Source: Balanoglossus misakiensis (Eukaryota > Hemichordata). Taken from it: DNA of 64,000 nucleotides. The stretch covers positions 4,588,001-4,652,000 of the forward strand of contig CM082588.2 of the NCBI GenBank assembly GCA_040954595.2, read 5' to 3'. The position numbers and the translations under genes were made by a program. The first letter of the stretch is position 1. Each line of letters opens with the position of its first letter. Under the pieces are notes generated by a model that saw only the letters and a program-made list of their open reading frames with translations, made no database searches and was not told the origin of the DNA. This document shows positions 42,301 through 57,500 of the stretch, piece after piece.

Positions 42301-45300
42301 CATGGGTTATAGCTCAGGAAAATCATCCAGAAATGTCAATTTTTCGACTTGGCGAAATTTCAAAATTTGGTGGTTTTTTGACAAAAACCATGGGTTATAG
42401 CTCAGGAAAATCATCCAGAAATGTCAATTTTTCGACTTCGCGAAATTTCAAAATTTGGTGGTTTTTCGACAAAAACCATGGGTTATAGCTCAGGAAAATC
42501 ACCCAGAAATGTCAATTTTTCGACTTCGCGAAATTTCAAAATTTGGTGGTTTTCCGACAAAAACATGGGTTATAGCTCAGGAAAATCACCCAGAAATGTC
42601 AATTTTTCGACTTCGCGAAATTTCAAAATTTGGTGGTTTTTCGACAAAAACCATGGGTTATAGCTCATGAAAATCACCCAGAAATGTCAATTTTTCGACT
42701 TCGCGAAATTTCAAAAGTTGGTGGTTTTTCGACAAAAACCATGGGTTATAGCTCATGAAAATCACCCAGAAATGTCAATTTTTCGACTTCGCGAAATTTC
42801 AAAATTTGGTGGTTTTTCGACAAAAACCATGGGTTATAGCTCATGAAAATCACCCAGAAATGTCAATTTTTCGATTTCGCGAAATTTCAAAATTTGGTGG
42901 TTTTTAGACAAAAACCATGGGTTATAGCTCATGAAAATCATCCAGAAATGTCAATTTTTCGACTTCGCGAAATTTCAAAATTTGGTGGTTTTTCGACAAA
43001 AACCATGGGTTATAGCTCATGAAAATCATCCAGAAATGTCAATTTTTCGACTTCGCGAAATTTCAAAATTTGGTGGTTTTTCGACAAAAACCATGGGTTA
43101 TAGCTCAGGAAAATCATCCTGAAATGTCAATTTTTCGTCTTCGCGAAATTTCAAAATTTGGTGGTTTTTCGACAAAAACCATGGGTTATAGCTCATGAAA
43201 ATCATCCAGAAATGTCAATTTTTCGACTTCGCGAAATTTCAAAATTTGGTGGTTTTTCGACAAAAACCATGGGTTATAGCTCATGAAAATCATCCAGAAA
43301 TGTCAATTTTTCGACTTCGCGAAATTTCAAAATTTGGTGGTTTTTCGACAAAAACAATGGGTTTTAGCTCAGGAATATCATCCAGAAATGTCAATTTTTC
43401 GACTTCGCGAAATTTCAAAATTTGGTGGTTTTTCTACAAAAACCATGGGTTATAGCTCAGGAAAATCACCCAGAAATGTCAATTTTTCGACTTCGCGAAA
43501 TTTCAAAATTTGGTGGTTTTTCGACAAAAACCATGGGTTATAGCTCAGGAAAATCACCCAGAAATGTCAATTTTTCGACTTCGCGAAATTTCAAAATTTG
43601 GTGGTTTTTTGACAAAAACCATGGGTTATAGCTCAGGAAAATCACCCAGAAATGTCAATTTTTCGACTTTGCGAAATTTCAAAATTAGGTGGTTTTTCGA
43701 CAAAAACCATGGGTTATAGCTCAGGAAAATCACCCAGAAATGTCAATTTTTCGACTTCGCGAAATTTCAAAATTTGGTGGTTTTTCGACAAAAACCATGG
43801 GTTATAGCTCAGGAAAATCACCCAGAAATGTCAATTTTTCGACTTCGCGAAATTTCAAAATTTGGTGGTTTTTCGACAAAAACCATGGGTTATAGCTCAA
43901 GAAAATCACCCAGAAATGTCAATTTTTCGACTTCGCGAAATTTCAAAATTTGGTGGTTTTTCGACAAAAACCATGGGTTATAGCTCAGGAAAATCACCCA
44001 GAAATGTCAATTTTTCGACTTCGCGAAATTTCAAAATTTGGTGGTTTTTCGACAAAAACCATGGGTTATAGCTCAGGAAAATCACCCAGAAATGTCAATT
44101 TTTCGACTTCGCGAAATTTCAAAATTTGGTGGTTTTTCGACAAAAACCATGGGTTATAGCTCATGAAAATCATCCAGAAATGTCAATTTTTCGACTTCGC
44201 GAAATTTCAAAATTTGGTGGTTTTTCGACAAAAACCATGGGTTATAGCTCATGAAAATCATCCAGAAATGTCAATTTTTCGACTTCGCGAAATTTCAAAA
44301 TTTGGAGGTTTTTCGACAAAAACCATGGGTTATAGCTCATGAAAATCATCCAGAAATGTCAATTTTTCGACTTCGCGAAATTTCAAAATTTGGTGGTTTT
44401 TCGACAAAAACCATGGGTTATAGCTCAGGAAAATCACCCAGAAATGTCAATTTTTCGACTTCGCGAAATTTCAAAATTTGGTGGTTTTTTGACAAAAACC
44501 ATGGGTTATAGCTCATGAAAATCACCCAGAAATGTCAATTTTTCGACTTCGCGAAATTTCAAAATTTGGTGGTTTTTCGACAAAAACCATGGGTTATAGC
44601 TCATGAAAATCATCCAGAAATGTCAATTTTTCGACTTCGCGAAATTTCAAAATTTGGAGGTTTTTCGACAAAAACCATGGGTTATAGCTCATGAAAATCA
44701 TCCAGAAATGTCAATTTTTCGACTTCGCGAAATTTCAAAATTTGGTGGTTTTTCGACAAAAACCATGGGTTATAGCTCAGGAAAATCACCCAGAAATGTC
44801 AATTTTTCGACTTCGCGAAATTTCAAAATATGGTGGTTTTTCGACAAAAACCATGGGTTATAGCTCAGGAAAATCACCCAGAAATGTCAATTTTTCGACT
44901 TCGCGAAATTTCAAAATTTGGTGGTTTTTCGACAAAAACCATGGGTTATAGCTCATGAAAATCACCCAGAAATGTCAATTTTTCGACTTCGCGAAATTTC
45001 AAAATTTGGTGGTTTTTCGACAAAAACCATGGGTTATAGCTCATGAAAATCATCCAGAAATGTCAATTTTTCGACTTCGCGAAATTTCAAAATTTTGTGG
45101 TTTTTCGACAAAAACCATGGGTTATAGCTCAGGAAAATCACCCAGAAATGTCAATTTTTCGACTTCGCGAAATTTCAAAATTTGGTGGTTTTTCGACAAA
45201 AACCATGGGTTATAGCTCAGGAAAATCACCCAGAAATGTCAATTTTTCGACTTCGCGAAATTTCAAAATATGGTGGTTTTTCGACAAAAACCATGGGTTA

Positions 45301-45835
45301 TAGCTGAGGAAAATCACCCAGAAATGTCAATTTTTCGACTTCGCGAAATTTCAAAATTTGGTGGTTTTTCGACAAAAACCATGGGTTATAGCTCATGAAA
45401 ATCACCCAGAAATGTCAATTTTTCGACTTCGCGAAATTTCAAAATTTGGTGGTTTTTCGACAAAAACCATGGGTTATAGCTCATGAAAATCATCCAGAAA
45501 TGTCAATTTTTCGACTTCGCGAAATTTCAAAATTTGGTGGTTTTTCGACAAAAACCATGGGTTATAGCTCAGGAAAATCACCCAGAAATGTCAATTTTTT
45601 GACTTCGCGAAATTTCAAAATTTGGTGGTTTTTCGACAAAAACCATGGGTTATAGCTCAGGAAAATCACCCAGAAATGTCAATTTTTCGACTTCGCGAAA
45701 TTTCAAAATTTGGTGGTTTTTCGACAAAAACCATGGGTTATAGCTCAGGAATATCACCCAGAAATGTCAATTTTTCGACTTCGCGAAATTTCAAAATTTG
45801 GTGGTTTTTCGACAAAAACCATGGGTTATAGCTCA
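36368..45835 (-). repeat. 88-bp satellite array, right arm in inverted orientation (about 108 monomers)
   Basis: The same monomer as the left arm but reverse-complemented from about 36368 onward, reading CTCATGAAAATCACCCAG, AAATGTCAATTTTTCGAC, TTCGCGAAATTTC and so on. The CTCAGGAAAATC variant (CCTGAGC in monomer sense) is very common here but rare through most of the left arm. That shows separate homogenisation of the two arms. Local 9-monomer periods are described under findings. Confidence 0.98.
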
Positions 45836-46190
45836 TGAAAATCATCCAAAAATGACAATTTTTCGACTTTGCGAAATATCGAAATTTCTTCATTTTTTTG
45901 AAAAAACCATGGGTTATAGCTCATGAAAATCATCCAAAAATGACAATTTTTCGACTTTGCGAAATATCGAAATTTCTTCATTTTTTGAAAAAACCATGGG
46001 TTATAGCTCATGAAAATCATCCAAAAATGACAATTTTTCGACTTTGCTACATATATAAATTTCTTCAATTTTTCATAAAAATCATGGGTTATAGCTCATG
46101 AAAATCACCCAAAAATGACAATTTTTCGACTTTGCTACATATATAAATTTCTTCAATTTTTCATAAAAATCATGGGTTATAGCTCATGCA
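45836..46190 (-). repeat. Four diverged 88-bp monomers at the right edge of the satellite
   Basis: The spacing of GCTCATG (45831, 45919, 46006, 46094, 46182) keeps the 88-bp period (87 once), but the sequence departs strongly from the array consensus. The first two copies share TTTGCGAAATATCGAAATTT and the last two share TTTGCTACATATATAAATTT. Each pair looks like a recent duplication of one diverged unit. Confidence 0.93.
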
Positions 46191-46275
46191 TGCATACATA
46201 CATACATGTACATACATACATACATACATACATACATACATACATACATACATACATACATACATACATACATAC
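46189..46275. repeat. (CATA)n microsatellite at the satellite edge
   Basis: About twenty CATA units with one CATGTA interruption. It begins within CTCATGCATGCATACA, directly continuous with the end of the last diverged monomer, so it may have grown out of that sequence. Confidence 0.96.
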
Positions 46276-47131
46276 TAAAACAAATTCTGCATTCTGATAT
46301 TCCATGCAACAAAAAGAAGACTTTTCTGAAATATAATTTTATTTATTGTCAAGATTGCCTGTTACACATGATACTTCAACACATCGGTTTTTCGGTGGTT
46401 GTTTAAACAACTAATTTGAAAAACTGCAAGTGTATGCTTAAAAATTAATATTTGTTCACCAATTGACACATGAAACTTATCAAAGTAAAGTTATGAATGA
46501 CAAAACCCCGGGAAATTAATATCTATTCCCCGATAAACACATCAAACTTATAAAAGTAATGTTTTGAAGGACAAAAACCCAGACTCTTAAAGCCGAGTGT
46601 TACGTGCGTTGCAAATATTACTGTGACTGGCATTATGATCAAATTTTGGCATCAATACTGGCACAGAAATAATACTACATGGCCACACATCTCATTGCCA
46701 TATCTTTACAACTTACAAAATTCATATCGTGCATTTTTCCAGACGTTTGAACATCTACATGACCGTTTTCCAAATTCCCATTCAAATCTCAATCATACGT
46801 GTACTCTTTCTGCAAGTGGTTGAAATGACATACATGACTGAAAAAGTTACACTCAAATGTTCATCTCCGGAGCTGCGTCAACACACTCCTTTCATCTTAA
46901 ACAGATCCATATCTTGCTGGAAAGAAATAAGAGCTGGGAAGAATTACACCCCTGAAAGTTCCATTGGTAATAAAAGTCCCTCAAGTTGAAGATCACCCCT
47001 GCCTACAAAAAGTGAACTTCCAATAGTCTGGGGCGAAACAATAGACACATTGTGAATGGAACGAACCACTAGTAACACATTTACATTTTATATGTGTGTT
47101 CCATCTTTTTAGTCACCAAAATTCCCCAAGC
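46276..47131. other. 3' flank / probable 3' UTR of ACAT1
   Basis: Unique AT-rich sequence downstream of the ACAT1 stop codon (the gene reads leftward). TTTATT, the reverse complement of AATAAA, occurs at 46338-46347, about 790 bp past the stop. No coding exon was recognised. Confidence 0.5.
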
Positions 47132-51207
<4,076 letters not shown>

Positions 51208-51461
51208 GATGACCACAAGTGACCTTGCGTGTCGATTTCAGACAGCTATATGCAAATGAGCAAACCCGGAAATACAATGATAAGAAAGCAGACAAGGTTT
51301 GTTGTCATTGTCAATTACGTCGCAACGAACACGCGTACAAGGGTTATGACTCACATCTAACACGTCGGAGCATATCAGGGTCTAAAACTAGAAGTTACGA
51401 CACATACAGCCAAGACAGATCGTCAGCAGCACAAATCTAGCGAACACTCCGAATCGTAAAC
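51208..51461. promoter_or_regulatory. Divergent promoter between ACAT1 and the macro-domain gene
   Basis: Only 254 bp separate the two start codons, which face away from each other. There is no clear TATA box. Visible motifs are an octamer ATGCAAAT at 51250-51257, a CRE-like TTACGTCG near 51315 and an AP-1-type TGACTCA at 51347-51353. CpG dinucleotides are frequent compared with the flanks. A shared bidirectional promoter is inferred from spacing. Confidence 0.6.
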
Positions 51462-53038
51462 ATGTCTGATGTACAGCCAGCATCGCCTGCAAGAGTGTCT
51501 TCGTCTGATTCCGATAACGATGAGGCGATTCCAGAAGAACCGAAAATAGATGTTGTATACCATTTAAGAGATATAAAGAAAAGCCTGGTCGACGCTTGGC
51601 AGACATCATTCAGCGAATATAAAAATGTACAGGTAATGATTTGCTAAGTCTTATATCCAAATTATCACTGTCATTGCAAAGATAATATTTTTAATACCCA
51701 CAATGTAGCATTTGCAATAAAGGAAAGAAAAGTGATCAAAATAAGAAACAATAGAAGTCATGATTCTGGGAAACAGTAATATTTCGCCTCGGCTTGATGG
51801 TCATTTGTTTTTGTTTGTTTTTTTAGATCTCTCATGGAGATATTTTCAGAGGAGCACCTGCAGCAGATGCCATAGTGAGTATTAATTCCATTAGAAATGA
51901 TATCACCATGATAAAGGGGTAACAGGTTTGTCCCTGTGTAATTTTTTCTCCTGCCCAATACAATACAATGCTGAACATCAACCTCCTACCTGCTATTAAT
52001 GTTTTACAGGTTTCACCAGCGAACAGTTTTGGTTTCATGGATGGTGGTATTGATATGGTATACTCTATGTATTTTGGATGGCAAATGTGAGTTACACTTC
52101 TCCATATATAAGGTTAAATGGTCATGGACCAACACACCCCGAAATATGCCAAATTGAAAAAAAAAATGCCAGATTGAAATATGTGATTTTTTTTTCAGGC
52201 AGGAGAGATTACAAGTCGTAATCAGGAATGAAAAAGATGGTGAGATTTTGGTGGTAAGATTGATTACACAGTATCAAAACCTTAACAATTGAAGAGTAGG
52301 ATTAATATATCATTGAGATGTGGTGCGTTGGGTCCAGACAGAATTTCCTGTCATGCTATTTCCAGGTGACATGATTGGTCAATCTGCTCTTCCATCATTT
52401 GGCTGCACCCCACCTATGATTAAATATTTTGTATTCTTCCTATAGGGCGATGCCGTTATTATACCTGCGTACAGAGAAGGTACACCAGAAAGTGAACAGA
52501 TGCAGCCAGCCTGCAATGAAGGGAAACCAATCAAGTATCTCGTATCAGCACCAACGATGAGAGTACCAGAGGTGGTAGCCACTACCTCAAATGCATATCT
52601 TGCATTCAGAGCAGTTATTCTTGCAGGTATATAATCATGAAATTTACCCTGCACAATCTACATTCACCATTTAAGACATGTGTGGGATATCTTTCAATAT
52701 CTCTCTTTCATTTTAGTTCAGAAGCACAACAAGCAGAAGGATGCTGAACCAATCCGCAGTGTCCTGTGTCCAGGCTTGGCAACATCGGTCGGTAAAATGC
52801 CTTCAGCAAGATGTGCTGGCCAGGTAAGATATTTCTCATTAATTTCCCTGACATGACTTTCAGTTCGACCCTTTCACCGAAGGATCTTGCAGTGACCAGA
52901 AAATCATCTCTTGCTTTGTTTCAGATGAAGTTAGCCTACGAGATGTATGATCTGGGTATGCACACAGAACTCCATCAGCCAGAAGATCTCAGCATTGTTT
53001 GGAATCAACATCAACTCATGTCTGGAACATCTTCATAA
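51462..53038 (+). CDS. Macro-domain (ADP-ribose-binding type) protein, 250 aa
   Basis: Seven exons join in frame: 51462-51632, 51827-51874, 52010-52086, 52199-52253, 52446-52626, 52717-52823, 52925-53038. Residues 1-30 are acidic and Ser-rich, probably disordered. From about residue 58 a macro fold is readable. HGDIF supplies the adenine-contacting Asp; DAIVSPANSFGFMDGGID is the first phosphate/ribose loop (canonical form DAIVNAANxxLxGGGGVD); GDAVIIPA, KYLVSAPTMRVP and NAYLAFRAVILA are core strands and helix; CPGLATSVGKM replaces the usual GVYG-type second loop. Known macro domains bind or hydrolyse ADP-ribose or related nucleotides; the exact substrate cannot be told here. The SPANSFG...GGID form differs from MACROD1/2 and PARG and resembles stand-alone macro proteins of bacteria and some eukaryotes. 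No signal or transit peptide is evident. Confidence 0.85.
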
Positions 53039-54592
53039 TATAAATAGTAATGCTAACTTTCATGGTTTGAAAAAAAGCAAACTTTCCAGAAATTATTGTT
53101 TGATAATTTTAATATAATAATTTTTGTTTGACATGGCAAGTAATAAGAATAAAATCTGAACATCTGTTAAAAATTATAACACTTTTCTTCAAGGCTTTTT
53201 CAATGTCTCTGCATCCATATAAAAAACTACAAACCAGGTATTGCATAGGTGATATAGAATATATATATTATGTATATGCTAATGTTATCAAGATGACTGA
53301 AAATACATTGAATATTGTGAAAAACCTGACATGAACTGCCTTTCACGTTTTGGCTAGTGATTCTATTTGGCACAGACATTTGGTTCTGACTTCAGATTTC
53401 CACCTGCACATGCTGAAATGGGCAGCAACTTTATTTTTCAAAACTGGACTAAAACTAATTTTCGACTAATAAAACTGCATATATACAAGCTGTGTTGAAC
53501 AAACCAAGTACTGGACTGGACATTTCAACGTGAATTTATGGGAGCACAGCAAGAAATTTGAGTTTGTACTTTGAACACTAATATTGACAGATTTGTCATA
53601 AACTGGCTGCCGGTGCTGCTAGTGGTTCTTAAAGGTTTGGAGTTGTACATGAGTTATTTTTGTGAGTTTGTCAGGAACAGTACACTTCCCCCCCCCCCCC
53701 CCCCCCACATGCAAAATCAATGCTGCCAGTGCTAGAGAACAGTTCCCTCCCCATACAGAAGTAGAGTTGTATCAGTCCAAATAACAGCCAAACCCACTCC
53801 AAATAATGGCCAAACCCAAATTTTTTTCTGTGTCAGCACATTACTGTTAACTATCTCAACCGAGAAAACGACTGCATCTTAACCACAACACACAATTACA
53901 TGAACTGTTCCACAAAGTTGAAGTATTGTCACAAATTAGTTCTTGGATTGTCTATGAAAGAAAGGGACTGCTTAACATTTCTACAGCTGTTATAAAATAC
54001 ACAAATGTCTTCATTCAACCAAAGTAGGGTAAAACACTTTTCTGTATTTTTGATGTAAAAATATAAAAGGGGTCAAATTCTATACTTGAATATCAAAAAT
54101 GTTATAATTATTTGATAAATAAACAATAAAATACACACTCTAGGACTTGTCTTGCAGAATACATAAAATGTTATATATGTAGTGGAGGAAAGTCTGATTG
54201 TGTACTTTTAAGTCAAGTTTTAAATATATGAATCGTTTTAGTTTTTTTACTACCCTGAGCCTCAGTTATTCTGTAATTTTAAAATATAAATATATACAGC
54301 CACTGGGAATTTCCTTTCTTGTAATTTTACAGGAAAACATCAATATGTAAGTATAACAATCTTGGACATCAGGCTATTCACTGGTAACTGTGCAATACAA
54401 AATGGCAGTGTTTGTTTTGTTTGCAGGAAAATTGCACGCATGTCACAAATGACTGTTTGAACAGCCTTGGGATGCAACAGTAAAATCTGACCAATGCTAG
54501 GAAAAGTGCATTTCAGCCTTCTGACCATAATTTTTTTTGTACGAAATCAACTGGGAGACCTGTTTCATTATTTTGAAATAACATACATTCTG
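53039..54592. other. Convergent intergenic region with a 19-C tract
   Basis: Shared 3' flank of the macro gene (+) and the zinc-finger gene (-). It is AT-rich, without exons. A run of 19 C occurs at 53688-53706. TTTATT (minus-strand AATAAA) occurs at 53430-53435, too far from the zinc-finger gene stop to be assigned with confidence. Confidence 0.6.
53148..53153 (+). terminator. Polyadenylation signal of the macro-domain gene
   Basis: AATAAA 110 bp after the TAA stop, in AT-rich sequence. Position and context fit a short 3' UTR. No transcript evidence. Confidence 0.5.
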
Positions 54593-57500
54593 TCACCTTA
54601 TCCCTGTGTGCTTATGGTAATCTTTGTCGCCTGGATTTTGGCCATGAATACCGACAAACTCAAAGCACGGCTGTTTTTCTCGGTCATCCATACTCAATAT
54701 CGCATACACTGGGATGCCTTTGATTGAGGCGTCATTGGCCTTGTGTACTGTCATGCCGTAGTCACACACCTTTGATGTTGATATGGTGCTGACAGCACTA
54801 GTTGGCGTGGCAACACTGTTGGATGTGGCAGTAGTGCTGTGTGAAGGCCTTGACATTGCTGCGTTGTCTGATTGGTCCCTTTTAGCTTGATGATGTGCCG
54901 ATGTGTTAGTAGTACTGTAAGTCCTAGTTGTCTCTGTCCTGCGTCTATCACTATCTGCTATTCCTACTGCGCAAGCTTTGTATACTGTTGATCTGGGTGG
55001 ATGTGCTGTGCTGAGACGGGGGGAATGTTGCCTTGTAGTGGCTTCAAGTTCCTTGCGCGGGCCGTGAGTAGGCTCTGTCATGCTTGAGTTGGATTCTGTC
55101 ACGCACGGCTCAGGTTCTGTTCTGCAGACTGCGTCGCGCGTTATTCCGCAAAGGGAAGCTGTCATGCTGACGATGCAACTTGGGTCAGTGGCTTTGGGTT
55201 TACCAGGTTCGGATGCTGTTATGCGGGGACTCAATGTCTGTGCATCTGACTTCTGGACTGTGGTGGTAGGTGGAAGCTCTGTCAACCCACGCCTATCATC
55301 ACGAGATTGCTGTGTCTCCATTGGCTCTGCCCCATGCACAAGAGCGCCACCACTAGTTCGGGATGGAAATCCCTGGCCGTGAATACCGACGAATTCTATG
55401 TGGTGATCCTGGCCCTTGCCGTCGACTGAAACTATAGAAAAGACAGGAAGTCCTCTGATGGATCTGTCACTCGCTGAGTGAACTGTCAGAGCGCTGCTCC
55501 TGTTTAAATCGGGTCTTTTCGTTCCTGACAAATTCGAGTGCCTGCCATCCGAGACCTGTCCTACACAACTGGTAGTCTGTCCTGCCTGGGCACAAAAGTT
55601 GTCAACGTTTGAACTTTGGCTAACCGGGCACTCACTGTCACAACTCAATCTTCCAACACTCTCGACATCCAAGGCTCTGAAGCTTCGATCATCAATCGTC
55701 CGACAACTGGAGTTATCTGAACACTCCATGGCAAAGCAGCCCGACGCTGTGTTTTCTTTCTTAAGATTCACACTTCTCATTTTCTGTTCCTCGTGTCCTG
55801 CATGATCCCCAAATGTTACAGTATTCAACCCACTTTGAACTGTCCCTGTATTGGTAGTACTGTTTTTGTTCATTTCACTGCAAAGTACACCACCTTGGCC
55901 TAGACGTTTGCTCAGTCTGCACATCGCTGCATTCGCATCGCCTGCTTCTTCGTACCCTGGGGTCTCAGGTTCCGATTTGATAACAACTTGATCACAGGGA
56001 CTCGTCTCTTGGAAAGTGTCAAGCCGCAAACTACTCTGGTCACTTGCACAATGCTGTGCCCGCATCTTCTTCCGTTTCCCTTTCCCTTTCCTGATTCCGC
56101 CGCCCGACGCCTTCCCGCTGCACTCCTCGTCCCTCCTCATGGCTTTCAGCTTCACGATGAGATCAGACAGCTTCCGGTGTTGGCTGCCAGCAGACTTTTG
56201 GGGGTTGGTAGCTCTTGGTCCAGTGTCACACTCGGGTCGGGTCTCTTGAAAACAGTGGGAAAGAAAATAATGTGGCCTTAGTATGTTGTGTTGGCAGTGC
56301 TTGTGGTCTTGACATATGTACAATGCACATACAACATAATTTACCAAATCATAATAACAAAGATTATTCTTAGAGTTATGATTCTTCATATACATACAAA
56401 TAGCTTCACATTGTCTGAATCCAAAAATCAGCAAATGTTATACACTTATGTTGCCATAGTGAGTGGCCAGTTTTGTTCTCGACTCACCTTAACTTGATGA
56501 GGTGTGGGCAAGACCATGTTGTCATGATGCAGTTTCTCGTGTTCCAGAGCGGCTGTCCAGGAAGAGAACACTTCTGGGCAGTACTGACATGCACTGGAGT
56601 TGTTCCTATTCTGATCTGTTGTGCATTCCTCGCCGACTTGATTTGTTTCACTCGCACGGTTTTGTGGCACTGGCAGCCTTTCGTCAAGCAGTGTTCTCAC
56701 CGTTTTGGGTTTCTCGACCGGTGGCAGCCCCACCCTTGAATCCTGGATTCCCACGGCAGGTCCTTTCCGCTTTTCCGGATGATCAGCTCGGGCGACGACC
56801 CCAGGGACCTCGTTGTTTTCGGCCGCGACGCTGGGCTTGACTGTTGTGATGTGCATACTGGTGGATTTCTCCTGGGCCCGCTTGTATTCTATGACAGTCT
56901 TAGGCCCGACAGATACGATGGACAGCACAGGGATTCCCTTGACAGCGTCCGAGTCCCGGGAGTGGATTGTCAGGGTATTTCCGGCCATGCCAATGCCGTT
57001 ATTGTCCAGGTTAAGATTGTTAATGCAAGACACGTTCTGTGGCAGTTTTCTTTTACTGTGGCTGGTGGGCGCCGAGCTCACGGTGTATGTTTGAGAGAAT
57101 TGCATCGGTGCGCGGGCTGTGCCAATGGTTGGCAATGAACTTGTCCTAGGCATGGTCACACCGGCTTGAAAGTTTGTAGCGTTCGGGATGGAGGAAGGGG
57201 CATGACTTACGGCAGTACTGTGTGCATGGGCTGTCTCAGATGATCTGTTGCTGTTGTTGGCATTTTGTGGATTTACGTCGGTGAAGAGCGGGACGTTGGT
57301 CAGCGTTGCATACTCTGAACTTGTGGAGTTCTGACTACCTTCGCGCAAGGTATTAGAGCCTGCATTTGGGAAATGAGGCAGTACTGTTGTTGGGCAGCTT
57401 GTGGCTGTCTGCAGCTGGACGGACTGAAACATGTACGGCTGATTATTTGTGTACGGTTCGTCCGCCTCGGTCTTGATTCTCTTCACTGTCGAGGGTGCCC

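Noticed and set aside
17771-45831. Many short frames of 60-124 codons in the satellite as a peptide family
   Set aside because: They are recurring translations of the 88-bp monomer, stop at the same monomer positions and follow the array orientation; no start context or promoter is visible.
17657-46190. CRISPR array
   Set aside because: Repeats are contiguous with no unique spacers, and the window is animal nuclear DNA.
17657-46190. CENP-B box in the satellite, marking a centromere
   Set aside because: The closest stretch, TTCGCGAAGTCGAAA, does not fit TTCGNNNNANNCGGG. A centromeric role is neither supported nor excluded.
56243-56434. Frame extension of zinc-finger exon 3 up to 56434 (start MLIFGFRQCE)
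   Set aside because: This lies upstream of a pyrimidine-rich acceptor and reads as intron; the exon joined at 56242 is in phase with exon 2.
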